DNA of 64,000 nucleotides from Kibdelosporangium philippinense (GTDB taxonomy: Bacteria > Actinomycetota > Actinomycetes > Mycobacteriales > Pseudonocardiaceae): positions 124,001-188,000 of the forward strand of contig NZ_JAJVCN010000001.1 of assembly GCF_021390435.2 (NCBI RefSeq). Reading direction: 5' to 3'. Shown one piece after another: positions 8,696 to 17,510 of this stretch. Position numbers and translations under genes: made by a program. Position 1 is the first letter of the stretch. Each line of letters starts with the position of its first letter. Below the pieces are notes generated by a model. It searched no databases. It was not told where the DNA came from and saw nothing but the letters and a program-made list of their open reading frames with translations.

Positions 8696-11191
8696 ATGGG
8701 GCCAAGACGCAGATCGCCCGTCGCGCTGCGCACGGCGATCGCTTTGGGGGCGTCCGGTCTGGTGATCTTCGGGATCGCCGTGCCGTCCGCAACTGCTGCC
8801 GACAACGTCATGAGGGCTGACGGGTCGGCTGGCCAAGCGTGCTACGAGTCCGTGCAGTCACGGCGTGCGCAGGGCATTGACCAACGTGAAGTGACCTCGA
8901 CTGTCGACGGCCTGATCCAGGCACGCCTCGCGCCACGTGATGGTGCTGAAGGCGACTGGGACATCGCCGTGTTCGACAAGGCGACCGGGAAGGTTGTCGC
9001 CGCGTCGTCGGCGTTGCGCAGCCGGGAGCTCGCCGAGAGCTTCGTGAAGAAGAACCAGCAGCTGATCGTGCAGGCGTGCCGGTATTCCGGGTCCGCCCGC
9101 GCTGTCACGGTCGGCCTCGACTTCCTTGCGCTCACACCGCAAGGCACTCCGACTGGCGTGGCCGAGCAGCCACAGCGCGCCGAGGTCGTCCGCGTCGAGA
9201 CGCCGGAGCGGACGGACAAGAGCAAGCTTCTGGCTCTCGGCCTTGACGTGACCGAGAAGGGTGACGAGACCGGCATCGAGGTCGTGCTGGCCGACGACGC
9301 CGACCGCAAAACCCTCAGGGACAGCGGATTGCGGTCTACCGTGATCAACCCCGATCTGTCCACGACTTCACGGGAAGACGCTGCCAAAGACCGTGAGTAC
9401 GCGGCCACCACTCAGACGTCCGGCCTGCCGTCCGGCCGCACCAGCTACCGGCACCTCTACGAGTACGAGTTCGAGCTCAAAGAGCTGGCTCGCAAGAACC
9501 CCAAGCTGGTCAAGGCATTCACCCTGAACCACCCGTCCATCGAGGGCCGGGATGTACTCGGCGTGGAGATCGCGACCGACGTGGCCAACATTGCCGACGG
9601 CAAGCCGGTCAACGTCACCATGGGTGTGCACCACGCGCGCGAGTGGCCAGCCTCCGAGCACGCCATCGAGTGGGCGTACGAGCTGGTCAACGGTTACCAG
9701 AACGACCCGGCGATCAAGTCGCTGGTCGGCAAGACCCGCAACATCATCGTGCCGATCGTGAACGTGGACGGCTTCTCGATCTCGCGTGAGGCCGAGCCCA
9801 AGGGCGACTTCTCCCGGTTCGACTACGAGATGAAGCGCAAGAACTGCAAGGCGGACGACTCGCCGTCGCAGTTCCGTACCGGCATTTGTAAGGCCAACCC
9901 GGCGGGCCGCGAACGCGGCATCGACCCGAACCGCAACTACCCCACGTTCTGGGGCGGCAACGGCGCCAGCCCCAACTGGAACAGCGACACGTTCCGTGGC
10001 TCCGGCCCGTTCTCCGAGCCGGAGACGCGCAACATCCGTGACCTCGTGTCCAAGCGTCAGGTTACGAACCTCGTCACGTTGCACACGTACGGCAACTTGA
10101 TCCTGCGCCCACCGGGCGTCGCTGCTACCCGCGCGCCACTGGACGAGCCGGTGCTCAAGGCGCTTGGTGACAAGATGGCGTCTCGTAACGGATACCGGAG
10201 CATTCCTAGCTGGGGTCTGTACGACACAACGGGTACGACCGAAGACTGGTCGTTCTGGTCGACCGGCGGCCTCGGCTACACCTTCGAGATCAACACCGCT
10301 GGATTCCACCCGACGTACCAGAACGCTGTCGTGGCCGAGTACACCGGCACGGCGCCAGCAGCAGGTGCGGGCAAGGGCGGCAACCGGGCGGCATTCCTCG
10401 ACATGCTCGGCAGCGCTGCTGACCCGGCCGCGCACGCGACACTGATCGGTTCGGCGCCGCGTGGCTACGAACTCAAGCTGCACAAGACGTTCCAGACGCC
10501 GACGTCGCCAGTGCTGCAGCCGGACGGTTCGACCAAGCCGCCGATCTACGTCACCGACACGCTCGACTCGACGTTCTCGTCGACCGGTGGCCGGTTCGCC
10601 TGGTCGGTCAACCCGTCGACCCGTCCGTATGTGGCTGGCCGATACGGCCGTGAGCCTCAGGGACCGCCGCAGGCGTCCGTGCCGTTGGCGAACCCGGCTG
10701 GTGTGCCTGCGGAAAACACCCAGTACCCGGGCAACCCGGTGTCCGAGAGCATGCCGTTCACCGTCAAGGGCCTGCCCGAGGTGGACAACGGCCGGTTCGA
10801 GGTCGTCGTGCAGTGGGCGAACACCGACACCGACTGGGACCTGTACGTCTACAACGCGGCTGGTGAACTGGTGACGTCGTCGGCCGCAGGCGGCACGAAC
10901 TCGGAGCGCGCCACCCTGTTCGACCCGCCGCCCGGCAACTACACCGCGGTGATGGTCAACTACGACCAGGTCGACCCGGCCAACCCCGATGACTGGGGCA
11001 ACGGCCGGATTGAGTTCGCCTCCCCGATCCCGCCGACCTACGGCACCAGGGAGGCGTACACCCTCACCTGCACCAACCGGATCGGCAGGCTCGTCGGCAT
11101 CGCTGACGTGTACGCCGACCGTGGGCAGACCGTCGATGTCGGCGAGGTCTGCACCAACTCGGCGCGTGCAAACAAGCAACGCCGCCGCTGA
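8696..11191 (+). CDS. Secreted M14 zinc carboxypeptidase
   Basis: An 831-residue exported metallopeptidase. The N-terminus has basic residues, a hydrophobic stretch and a VPSATAAD cleavage-like site (about 24-36), so it is a Sec-type signal. Residues about 240-590 hold the M14 fold: GVHHAREWPASEHAIEW contains the HxxE zinc pair, DPNRNYPTFWG the substrate-binding Asn-Arg, TLHTYGNLI the third zinc His, and YTFEINTAG the catalytic Glu. A C-terminal beta-sandwich (about 680-780, FEVVVQWANTDTDWDLYVYN) resembles pre-peptidase C-terminal domains. It is unrelated to sterol catabolism and begins the block that interrupts the HIP genes. A hairpin terminator follows. Confidence 0.88.
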   Translation: MGPRRRSPVALRTAIALGASGLVIFGIAVPSATAADNVMRADGSAGQACYESVQSRRAQGIDQREVTSTVDGLIQARLAPRDGAEGDWDIAVFDKATGKVVAASSALRSRELAESFVKKNQQLIVQACRYSGSARAVTVGLDFLALTPQGTPTGVAEQPQRAEVVRVETPERTDKSKLLALGLDVTEKGDETGIEVVLADDADRKTLRDSGLRSTVINPDLSTTSREDAAKDREYAATTQTSGLPSGRTSYRHLYEYEFELKELARKNPKLVKAFTLNHPSIEGRDVLGVEIATDVANIADGKPVNVTMGVHHAREWPASEHAIEWAYELVNGYQNDPAIKSLVGKTRNIIVPIVNVDGFSISREAEPKGDFSRFDYEMKRKNCKADDSPSQFRTGICKANPAGRERGIDPNRNYPTFWGGNGASPNWNSDTFRGSGPFSEPETRNIRDLVSKRQVTNLVTLHTYGNLILRPPGVAATRAPLDEPVLKALGDKMASRNGYRSIPSWGLYDTTGTTEDWSFWSTGGLGYTFEINTAGFHPTYQNAVVAEYTGTAPAAGAGKGGNRAAFLDMLGSAADPAAHATLIGSAPRGYELKLHKTFQTPTSPVLQPDGSTKPPIYVTDTLDSTFSSTGGRFAWSVNPSTRPYVAGRYGREPQGPPQASVPLANPAGVPAENTQYPGNPVSESMPFTVKGLPEVDNGRFEVVVQWANTDTDWDLYVYNAAGELVTSSAAGGTNSERATLFDPPPGNYTAVMVNYDQVDPANPDDWGNGRIEFASPIPPTYGTREAYTLTCTNRIGRLVGIADVYADRGQTVDVGEVCTNSARANKQRRR

Positions 11192-11201
11192 AGTAACTGA
11201 G

Positions 11202-11229
11202 GGGGCGGCGAACTCTGGTTTGCCGCCCC
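11202..11229. terminator. Hairpin terminator between convergent genes
   Basis: GGGGCGGC at 11202-11209 pairs perfectly with GCCGCCCC at 11222-11229; four further pairs (one G-U) leave a TCTG loop. It sits 11 bp after the carboxypeptidase stop and 6 bp before the stop of the convergent alpha-galactosidase remnant, so it could serve both. Confidence 0.7.
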
Positions 11230-11235
11230 TTGGGG

Positions 11236-11964
11236 CTATTGACTACACGTGAGCCGGGCGTCGGCCCAGTCCGTGTGGTCACTGTTGTTGCCGTCGCCCG
11301 CGTCCGTGCTGATCAGCCGGACCAGCGTGGCTCCGGTGATATCCGCAGACAACGGTTTGGCTGGCATCAGATTCGTCAGCGCGCCGCTGTCCGCGACCTT
11401 CCGGCCGTCCGCCCAGACTTCGAACGTCGCGGTGCCGTTGTTGCCTTTCTCGTCATCGAGCCCGACATCGGCTGTGAACCCGGTGCACCGGCCAGCCACG
11501 TAATACTCCACAACGCCAGGCGCGTGAGTGCCCAGGCCTTTTGCGTACTGCACGCCGTTGATGAAGCCCGCCGAGTTGCACGTCTTGCTGCCCGCGCTGG
11601 TGTAGATGCCGAACTTCAGGCCTTTCGCGTGGACGTAGTCGGCGACGTGCGTGATGCCGTTGGGGAAACGGACGGGGTCGGGGACGAGGTTGCCGTCGGG
11701 CCCGCGTTGCGGTAGCGCCCAGCAGTCGTCGAGGTTGACGTACTGGTAGCCCGCGTCTTTCAGGCCTTGGGTGACGAAGATGTCGGCGATGCCTTTGACC
11801 ATCGTCTCGTTGAAGTCGGCCCGGCAATGGGTCGAGTTCCAGTTGTTGAAGCCCATGGGCGGCGTCAGTGCCAGCCCATTTCCCGGGGTGACCGCTGCCG
11901 ACGCGTTCGGGGCGCAGAGCCCGGCGGCGACGAGCGGGCTGGTGACGAGCAATCGAATATACAT
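11236..11964 (-). pseudogene. GH27 alpha-galactosidase with internal deletion, fused to NPCBM domain
   Basis: The 242-residue reading frame is open, but the product lacks most of the enzyme. Residues 1-24 are a secretion signal. Residues about 25-150 are the start of a GH27 barrel (LALTPPMGFNNWNSTHC, NLDDCWALPQRGPDGNL, GLKFGIYTSAGSKTC). It then jumps at SAGF/INGVQYAKGLGTHA into an NPCBM carbohydrate-binding module. Complete GH27-NPCBM enzymes are normally well over 500 residues. The rest of the barrel, including the segment with the nucleophile Asp (usually KYD) and the acid/base Asp, is missing, as are linking domains. The deletion kept the frame. The product could at most be a secreted sugar-binding protein. 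Confidence 0.82.
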
Positions 11965-12011
11965 CGGACCTCACTGTCGATTTTCGGGACAGTTCGGGCG
12001 GCAAAGTCTAA

Positions 12012-12027
12012 ATGTAATCGATTACAT
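12012..12027. promoter_or_regulatory. LacI-family-type operator upstream of the alpha-galactosidase remnant
   Basis: ATGTAATCGATTACAT is a perfect 16-bp palindrome with a central CG, the usual form of LacI/GalR-family sites. It lies 48 bp upstream of the alpha-galactosidase start on the minus strand. No LacI regulator gene is present in the window. The regulator assignment is inference from operator shape. Confidence 0.6.
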
Positions 12028-12378
12028 CGGGGGTTTGTCTAGAAGAATTCAACCCACCGACGTGTCACCGCGAGGGGAAGATCCGTGGCGTTGAGCGCCG
12101 CGAGGGTGACCTTCACGACAAGTAGCTCGTCACTCGGAGTGACGGTCGGTGTCCGCCTCTGGAATGGCGGGTCGATGCCAACTGTCATGGTCGCTGCTTT
12201 CGGGTCATCGGATCTTGCTCGTGGGATCGGGTCTGAATCGCCGTTATCCGGGAGTTTTGTCGTCGTTTAGGTCCGATGTCTGTGCGACACGCTGGAGATA
12301 GCGACCACATCAGCAGGCCCTGAGTTCACCGATTCGTTATGCTCTTTGGTCGGCCTACTACTTGACGTCAGGAGTTCG
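12028..12378. other. Intergenic region upstream of the Pls-like gene
   Basis: About 350 bp between the operator and the Pls-like start. On the minus strand, bases 12055-12192 form a 49-codon open frame starting MTVGIDPPFQ and ending in RRWVEFF, but it has no ribosome site and only moderate GC bias at codon third positions. It may be a fragment or chance. The promoter of the Pls-like gene should be in the right-hand part, but no clear -35/-10 pair is seen. Confidence 0.3.
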
Positions 12379-15300
12379 ATGACCGTCCTGGACGAAAGTC
12401 AGCTACTGCTCGATTCCGGAACGGTTGAGAACCCCTCGATCCTCTACTCGGGTGGAGCAACGCCGCCCGAGCGCACGCTCGTAGACGTCCTCACGGCTAC
12501 GGCGCGCCAGTACCCCAACGCAGCCGCTCTCGACGACGGTACGGCTGTCCTGACCTACCGCCAGCTCATGGTCGAGGTGGAGGCGCGGCGCGACATTCTC
12601 GCGGCCGCTGGCATTGGCGTGGGGGACCGCGTCGGCATCCGCGTCGAGTCCGGCACCGCCGAGCTGTACCTCTCGATCCTCGCGGTGCTCATGGCTGGTG
12701 CCGCCTACGTCCCCGTTGACGCTGACGACCCTGATGAGCGTGCTGAACTGGTCTGGGCCGAAGCCAAGGTCAGCGCGGTCATCGGCTCGCAGGGTGAGTT
12801 CCGGCCGATCGGGCAGCCGATGCGCTGTGGCACTGGGCCTGGGCCGGACGATGACGCGTGGATCATCTTCACGTCCGGTTCGACCGGTACGCCCAAGGGT
12901 GTTGCTGTCAGCCACCGCAGTGCCGCGGCCTTCGTCGACGCCGAAGCCCGGTTGTTCTTGCAGGAAGAACCAATCGGGCCTGAGGACCGTGTGCTCGCGG
13001 GTTTGTCGGTCGCGTTCGACGCGTCGTGTGAAGAGATGTGGCTCGCGTGGCGGCACGGCGCATGCCTCGTGCCTGCGCCGCGGGCGCTTGTGCGGACGGG
13101 CATGGACCTGGGGCCGTGGCTGTTGGAGCGTGAGATCACTGTCGTGTCGACGGTGCCGACGCTCGCTGCGTTGTGGCCCGTCGAGGCGCTCGACGAGGTC
13201 CGCCTGCTCATCTTCGGTGGGGAGGCGTGCCCGCCTGAGTTGGCCGAGCGTCTGGCTGTCGAAGGTCGCGAGGTTTGGAACACGTACGGCCCGACGGAGG
13301 CGACGGTCGTTGCGTGCGCTGCTCAGCTGACGGGTGAAGGCCCGGTACGGATCGGCCTGCCGCTGGACGGCTGGGACCTGGCCGTCGTTGACCAGGTTGG
13401 TAACCCGGTGGCGATGGGTGAGATCGGCGAGCTTGTGATCGGCGGCGTCGGCCTGGCTCGCTACCTGGATCACGAGAAGGACGCCGCGAAGTTCGCTCCG
13501 CTGGACTCGTTGGGCTGGGACCGCGCCTACCGCAGCGGCGACCTGGTCAAGGCCGAGCCTGAAGGCCTGTTGTTCGTCGGGCGCGGTGACGAGCAGGTCA
13601 AGCTGGGTGGCCGCCGGATCGAGCTTGGCGAGGTCGACGCCGCCCTGCAGGCGCTGCCGGGTGTGGCCGGTGCCGCAGCGGCCGTGCGTAAGACCAAAGC
13701 GGGCAACCAAGTGCTTGTTGGTTATGTGGTGGCCGAGGAGTTCGACGAAGCCGACGCCCTCGAGCGGCTGCGTACCGCCCTGCCTGCGGCTTTGGTGCCG
13801 TTGCTCGCGGTCGTGGACACGCTGCCGACGCGGACTTCCGGCAAGGTCGACCGCAACGCGTTGCCGTGGCCGCTGAAGACCGTCACCACAGAGCTGTCCG
13901 GCACAGCGGGCTGGCTGGCCGAGCAGTGGACCGAGATCCTCGGCATCGGTGTGGACAAGGAAGACGAGGACTTCTTCGCCCGCGGCGGCAGCAGCCTCGG
14001 CGCCGCGCAGCTCGTCTCGCTGGTCCGGCAGCAATACCCAGGACTTTCGGTCAGTGACGTCTATCAGTATTCGAAGCTCGGCCAGATGGCCAAACGCCTC
14101 GACGAGCTGGGCGTCGTGGAGACCACGAGCCGCACGGTCGAGCCGACGCCGCGTGGCTTCGCGCTGGCACAGACCGCCTTGATGGCGCCGTTGCTGACGG
14201 TCGTGGGCGCGCGCTGGGTCGTCGCCCTCGCCGCGATCAACAACGTCCTGGCAATGCTCGGGTTCACGTGGGCACCAACGATTTCGTGGTGGTGGGTGGC
14301 GCTCGGTTGGGTCGCGTTCGTCAGCCCGCTTGGTCGTCTCGGCATAGCAGCAGGCAGTGCGCGGCTGCTGCTGAAGGGCCTGAAACCGGGTAAATACAAG
14401 CGCGGCGGTGGAGTCCACCTGCGACTGTGGATGGCTGAGCGGATCGCCGCGCTGACCGGTGTCTCGAACCTGTCCGGCGCGCCGTGGATCACGTACTACG
14501 CCCGCGCGCTTGGTGCCAAGATCGGCCGTGGCGCAGACCTGCATTCCTTGCCGCCAGTCACCGGCATGCTCAAGCTCGGCAAGGCAAGCGCGGTTGAGCC
14601 CGAGGTCGACCTGAGCGGTTACTGGATGGACGGCGACCGCCTGCACATCGGCAAGATCCGCATCGGTGCCGGTGCCGTGATCGGCGCGCGCAGCACGCTG
14701 TTCCCTGGGGCCCGTGTTGGCAAACGCGCTGAGGTCGCGCCTGGCTCCGCGGTCATCGGTGCCGTTCGGCCAGGTCAGCGTTGGGCCGGTGCGCCTGCGG
14801 TGAAGTCCGGTAAGCCTGGGCGGTCATGGCCGTCGGCTCGTGCACCGCGCAAGCTGCGTTGGGTTATCGCGTACGGCATCACGTCGTTGGTAATGGGGAT
14901 GTTCCCGGTTATCGGTGCGGTGCCTGGCCTTCTGGTGCTCTCAGCGTTCCTCGACGGTGGTTTGGCGGGCGTGCTGACGGCCGTGCCGCTGGCCACGCTC
15001 GCGGCGATGGGCAGCTTTGCCGCGCTGATCCTTGTGTCCGTGCGGTTGCTGGGCATCGGGCTACGTGCTGGGCATCACCCCGTGCACAGCCGTATCGGTT
15101 GGCAGGCGTGGGCGACCGAGCGGTTGATGGACCTGTCCCGCATCCTGCTGTTCCCGATGTACGCCAGCTTGTTCACGCCAGTGTGGCTGCGGCTGCTCGG
15201 TGCGAAGGTCGGCCGCGGGGTCGAGGCATCGACCGTCCTGGCCATCCCGAAGATGACGACCATCCGCGACGGCGCGTTCCTGGCTGACGACACGATGGTC

Positions 15301-16230
15301 GCTACATACGAGCTCGCTGGCGGTTGGGTGCGTATCGGCGAAGCGCGCGTTGGCAAACGAGCGTTCCTCGGTAACTCCGGTATGACCGCGCCTGGCCGTG
15401 CCGTTCCTAACGGTGGTCTGGTGGGCGTGCTGTCCGCGACTCCCAAGCGTGCCAAGGCGGGTTCGTCGTGGCTGGGTATGCCGCCGATGAAGCTACGGCG
15501 GACCGTCGCCGAGGGAGACACCAGTCGGACGTTCGCTCCCGCCAAGCGTCTCAAGGTCGCGCGCGCGTTGGTCGAGATGTGCCGGGTCATTCCGGTCATG
15601 GCCGGTGTCGCGTTGGCTGTGCTTGTCCTCGCCGCGTTCGAGGGCCTCGTCAGTCAGTTTGGTTGGGCCGTGGCTGCGTTGCTGTCCGGCGGTGTGCTGC
15701 TGGGCGCCGGACTCGTTGCGTGCGCAGTGACGACGGCCGCGAAGTGGTTGCTGGTTGGACGGTTCCGTGCGGTCGAGCATCCGTTGTGGAGTTCGTTCGT
15801 GTGGCGCAACGAGCTCGCGGACACGTTCGTCGAGGTGCTCGCCGGGCCGTGGCTGATCTCGTCGGCCACCGGCACCCCGCTGCTGAACGGCTGGCTGCGG
15901 ACCATGGGCGCGAAGATCGGCCGTGGCGTCTACCTGGACACGTACTGGCTGCCCGAGGCGGACCTGGTGTCGCTTGGCGACGGCGTGAGCGTCAACCGCG
16001 GCTGCGTGCTGCAGACGCACCTGTTCCACGACCGGATCATGAGCATGTCCGAGGTGCTCATGGACGACGGCTCGACGCTCGGCCCGCACGGCATCATCCT
16101 GCCCGGCGCGAAGGTGGGCGCTCGCACCACGATCGGCCCGGCGTCGTTGGTGATGCGCGGCGAAGGTGTCCCAGCCGACACCAGGTGGCTTGGCAATCCG
16201 ATCTCCGCTTGGCCTACTGTCAGGGCGTGA
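12379..16230 (+). CDS. Pls-like single-module NRPS (poly-epsilon-lysine-synthetase family)
   Basis: A 1283-residue protein with the architecture of epsilon-poly-L-lysine synthetase (Pls). The adenylation domain (about 30-510) has IIFTSGSTGTPKGVAVSHRS, NTYGPTEATVVA, YRSGDLVK and RTSGKVDRNALPWPL. A carrier domain (about 525-590) has its phosphopantetheine Ser in FFARGGSSLGAAQL. The C-terminal half has hydrophobic membrane segments alternating with three left-handed beta-helix/hexapeptide-like domains (GAKIGRGADLHS, GAKVGRGVEAS, GAKIGRGVYLDTY), the terminal region TIGR02353. There is no condensation or thioesterase domain. The A4 region AFDASCEEMWLAWRHGACLV matches Pls closely as remembered. ATG at 12379 follows GGAG. 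The family makes amino-acid homopolymers; the product here is not established. It is coupled (GTGA) to an M1 peptidase gene. Confidence 0.85.
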   Translation: MTVLDESQLLLDSGTVENPSILYSGGATPPERTLVDVLTATARQYPNAAALDDGTAVLTYRQLMVEVEARRDILAAAGIGVGDRVGIRVESGTAELYLSILAVLMAGAAYVPVDADDPDERAELVWAEAKVSAVIGSQGEFRPIGQPMRCGTGPGPDDDAWIIFTSGSTGTPKGVAVSHRSAAAFVDAEARLFLQEEPIGPEDRVLAGLSVAFDASCEEMWLAWRHGACLVPAPRALVRTGMDLGPWLLEREITVVSTVPTLAALWPVEALDEVRLLIFGGEACPPELAERLAVEGREVWNTYGPTEATVVACAAQLTGEGPVRIGLPLDGWDLAVVDQVGNPVAMGEIGELVIGGVGLARYLDHEKDAAKFAPLDSLGWDRAYRSGDLVKAEPEGLLFVGRGDEQVKLGGRRIELGEVDAALQALPGVAGAAAAVRKTKAGNQVLVGYVVAEEFDEADALERLRTALPAALVPLLAVVDTLPTRTSGKVDRNALPWPLKTVTTELSGTAGWLAEQWTEILGIGVDKEDEDFFARGGSSLGAAQLVSLVRQQYPGLSVSDVYQYSKLGQMAKRLDELGVVETTSRTVEPTPRGFALAQTALMAPLLTVVGARWVVALAAINNVLAMLGFTWAPTISWWWVALGWVAFVSPLGRLGIAAGSARLLLKGLKPGKYKRGGGVHLRLWMAERIAALTGVSNLSGAPWITYYARALGAKIGRGADLHSLPPVTGMLKLGKASAVEPEVDLSGYWMDGDRLHIGKIRIGAGAVIGARSTLFPGARVGKRAEVAPGSAVIGAVRPGQRWAGAPAVKSGKPGRSWPSARAPRKLRWVIAYGITSLVMGMFPVIGAVPGLLVLSAFLDGGLAGVLTAVPLATLAAMGSFAALILVSVRLLGIGLRAGHHPVHSRIGWQAWATERLMDLSRILLFPMYASLFTPVWLRLLGAKVGRGVEASTVLAIPKMTTIRDGAFLADDTMVATYELAGGWVRIGEARVGKRAFLGNSGMTAPGRAVPNGGLVGVLSATPKRAKAGSSWLGMPPMKLRRTVAEGDTSRTFAPAKRLKVARALVEMCRVIPVMAGVALAVLVLAAFEGLVSQFGWAVAALLSGGVLLGAGLVACAVTTAAKWLLVGRFRAVEHPLWSSFVWRNELADTFVEVLAGPWLISSATGTPLLNGWLRTMGAKIGRGVYLDTYWLPEADLVSLGDGVSVNRGCVLQTHLFHDRIMSMSEVLMDDGSTLGPHGIILPGAKVGARTTIGPASLVMRGEGVPADTRWLGNPISAWPTVRA

Positions 16231-17510
16231 TCGACCCGTACCTGCCCGAGCACGGCGACCCGAACTATCACGTTGAGCACTACGACCTAGAGCTGGACTA
16301 CCGGGTCGCCGCGGGCAGGTTGTCGGGCCGGGCCAAGATCACCGCGGTCGCGAAGACCGCGCTGACCCGCTTCGCGCTCGATCTCGGCACCTTCAAGGTG
16401 AACCGGGTAAGCATCGACGGCAAGCCGACCCGGTTCACGCATCGCGGGCACAAGCTGACTGTGCAGGCGAGGCTCGCGGCTGGGCGGCAGTTCACTGTCG
16501 AGGTGCGGTACGTCGGCAACCCGACGCCGATCAACACCAAGCATTGGGGCGAGCTCGGCTGGGATCACCTCGAGGACGGTGTGTTGGTCGCCAGTCAGCC
16601 AACGGGTGCACCTTCGTGGTTTCCGTGCAACGACCACCCGAGTGACAAAGCGACATATCGGATTTCGGTGACCACCGCGTCGCCGTACCGCGTGATCGCC
16701 AACGGTGACCTGATCGACGGCAGGGTGGGGGCGTCGACCACAACGTGGGTCTACCTCCAGCTCGAACCGATGGCCACCTATCTCGCGTCTATCCAAATTG
16801 GACGATATGAGTTCATCGAGCGGGCCGACGACCGGGTTCCTTTGCGTGCGGCCTTTCCGATGCGTCTGCTCGACGGCTACGCGCACGACTTCGGACGCCA
16901 GTCCGAGATGATGGTCGCGTTCGAGCGGATGTTCGGGCCGTATCCGTTCAACGCCTACACGGTCGTGGTGACCGACGACGACCTGGACATCCCGATCGAA
17001 GCCCAAGGCATGTCGATCTTCGGGGCCAACCACATCGACGGCCGTCGCGGGTACGAACGCCTTGTGGCGCACGAGATGGCGCATCAGTGGTTCGGCAACA
17101 GCGTGTCGATCGCTGACTGGCGCCAGATCTGGTTGAACGAAGGGTTCGCCGCGTACTCGGAATGGCTGTGGTCGCAGGCTTCCGGCGGTCAGTCCGCCGA
17201 CGCGTTGGCGAAGGTGACGTGGGCGAGGCTCGCCAAACTGCCGCAGGACCTCGTCCTCGCCGACCCTGGGGTTGAGCGGCTGTTCGACGACCTGCTCTAC
17301 AAGCGTGGCGCGCTTGCCGTACATGCCTTGCGACTGAGGCTCGGCGACGCCGCGTTCTTCGCGATGCTGAGGGACTGGACACTGCAGAACCGGCACGGCT
17401 CAGTGACCATTGAGGACTTCACACGGCACGCACAGCGGCATTCGCCGAAGCCGCTCGGCGACCTATTCACCGCTTGGCTCTACCAGGCTGCTTTGCCCGA
17501 GCTTCGCTAG
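16227..17510 (+). CDS. M1-family zinc aminopeptidase coupled to the Pls-like gene
   Basis: A 427-residue M1 metallopeptidase of the short actinobacterial form. The beta-sandwich domain is about 1-190. The catalytic domain carries HEMAHQWFGN (HExxH, about 286-295) and NEGFAAYSEW with the third zinc ligand 18 residues further. The exopeptidase motif, usually GAMEN, reads EAQGMSIF, so substrate preference may differ. No signal peptide is apparent, so it is probably cytoplasmic. The GTG start overlaps the Pls-like stop (GTGA), indicating coupled expression. A role in degrading or trimming the Pls-like product or in self-protection is conceivable but unproven. The last 48 bp overlap the convergent ipdC gene. 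Confidence 0.85.
   Translation: MIDPYLPEHGDPNYHVEHYDLELDYRVAAGRLSGRAKITAVAKTALTRFALDLGTFKVNRVSIDGKPTRFTHRGHKLTVQARLAAGRQFTVEVRYVGNPTPINTKHWGELGWDHLEDGVLVASQPTGAPSWFPCNDHPSDKATYRISVTTASPYRVIANGDLIDGRVGASTTTWVYLQLEPMATYLASIQIGRYEFIERADDRVPLRAAFPMRLLDGYAHDFGRQSEMMVAFERMFGPYPFNAYTVVVTDDDLDIPIEAQGMSIFGANHIDGRRGYERLVAHEMAHQWFGNSVSIADWRQIWLNEGFAAYSEWLWSQASGGQSADALAKVTWARLAKLPQDLVLADPGVERLFDDLLYKRGALAVHALRLRLGDAAFFAMLRDWTLQNRHGSVTIEDFTRHAQRHSPKPLGDLFTAWLYQAALPELR

Noticed and set aside
9368..11179. Long antisense open frame opposite the M14 carboxypeptidase
   Set aside because: It is Arg/Val/Gly-rich, has no recognisable domain, and is the usual high-GC shadow of a coding strand.
12085..12270. 61-codon plus-strand frame upstream of the Pls-like gene
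   Set aside because: Ser/Val-rich without a domain or ribosome site; likely chance.
12403..14646. 747-codon antisense frame opposite the Pls-like gene
   Set aside because: Composition is Arg/Gln/His-rich with no domain; it mirrors the codon bias of the Pls-like gene.
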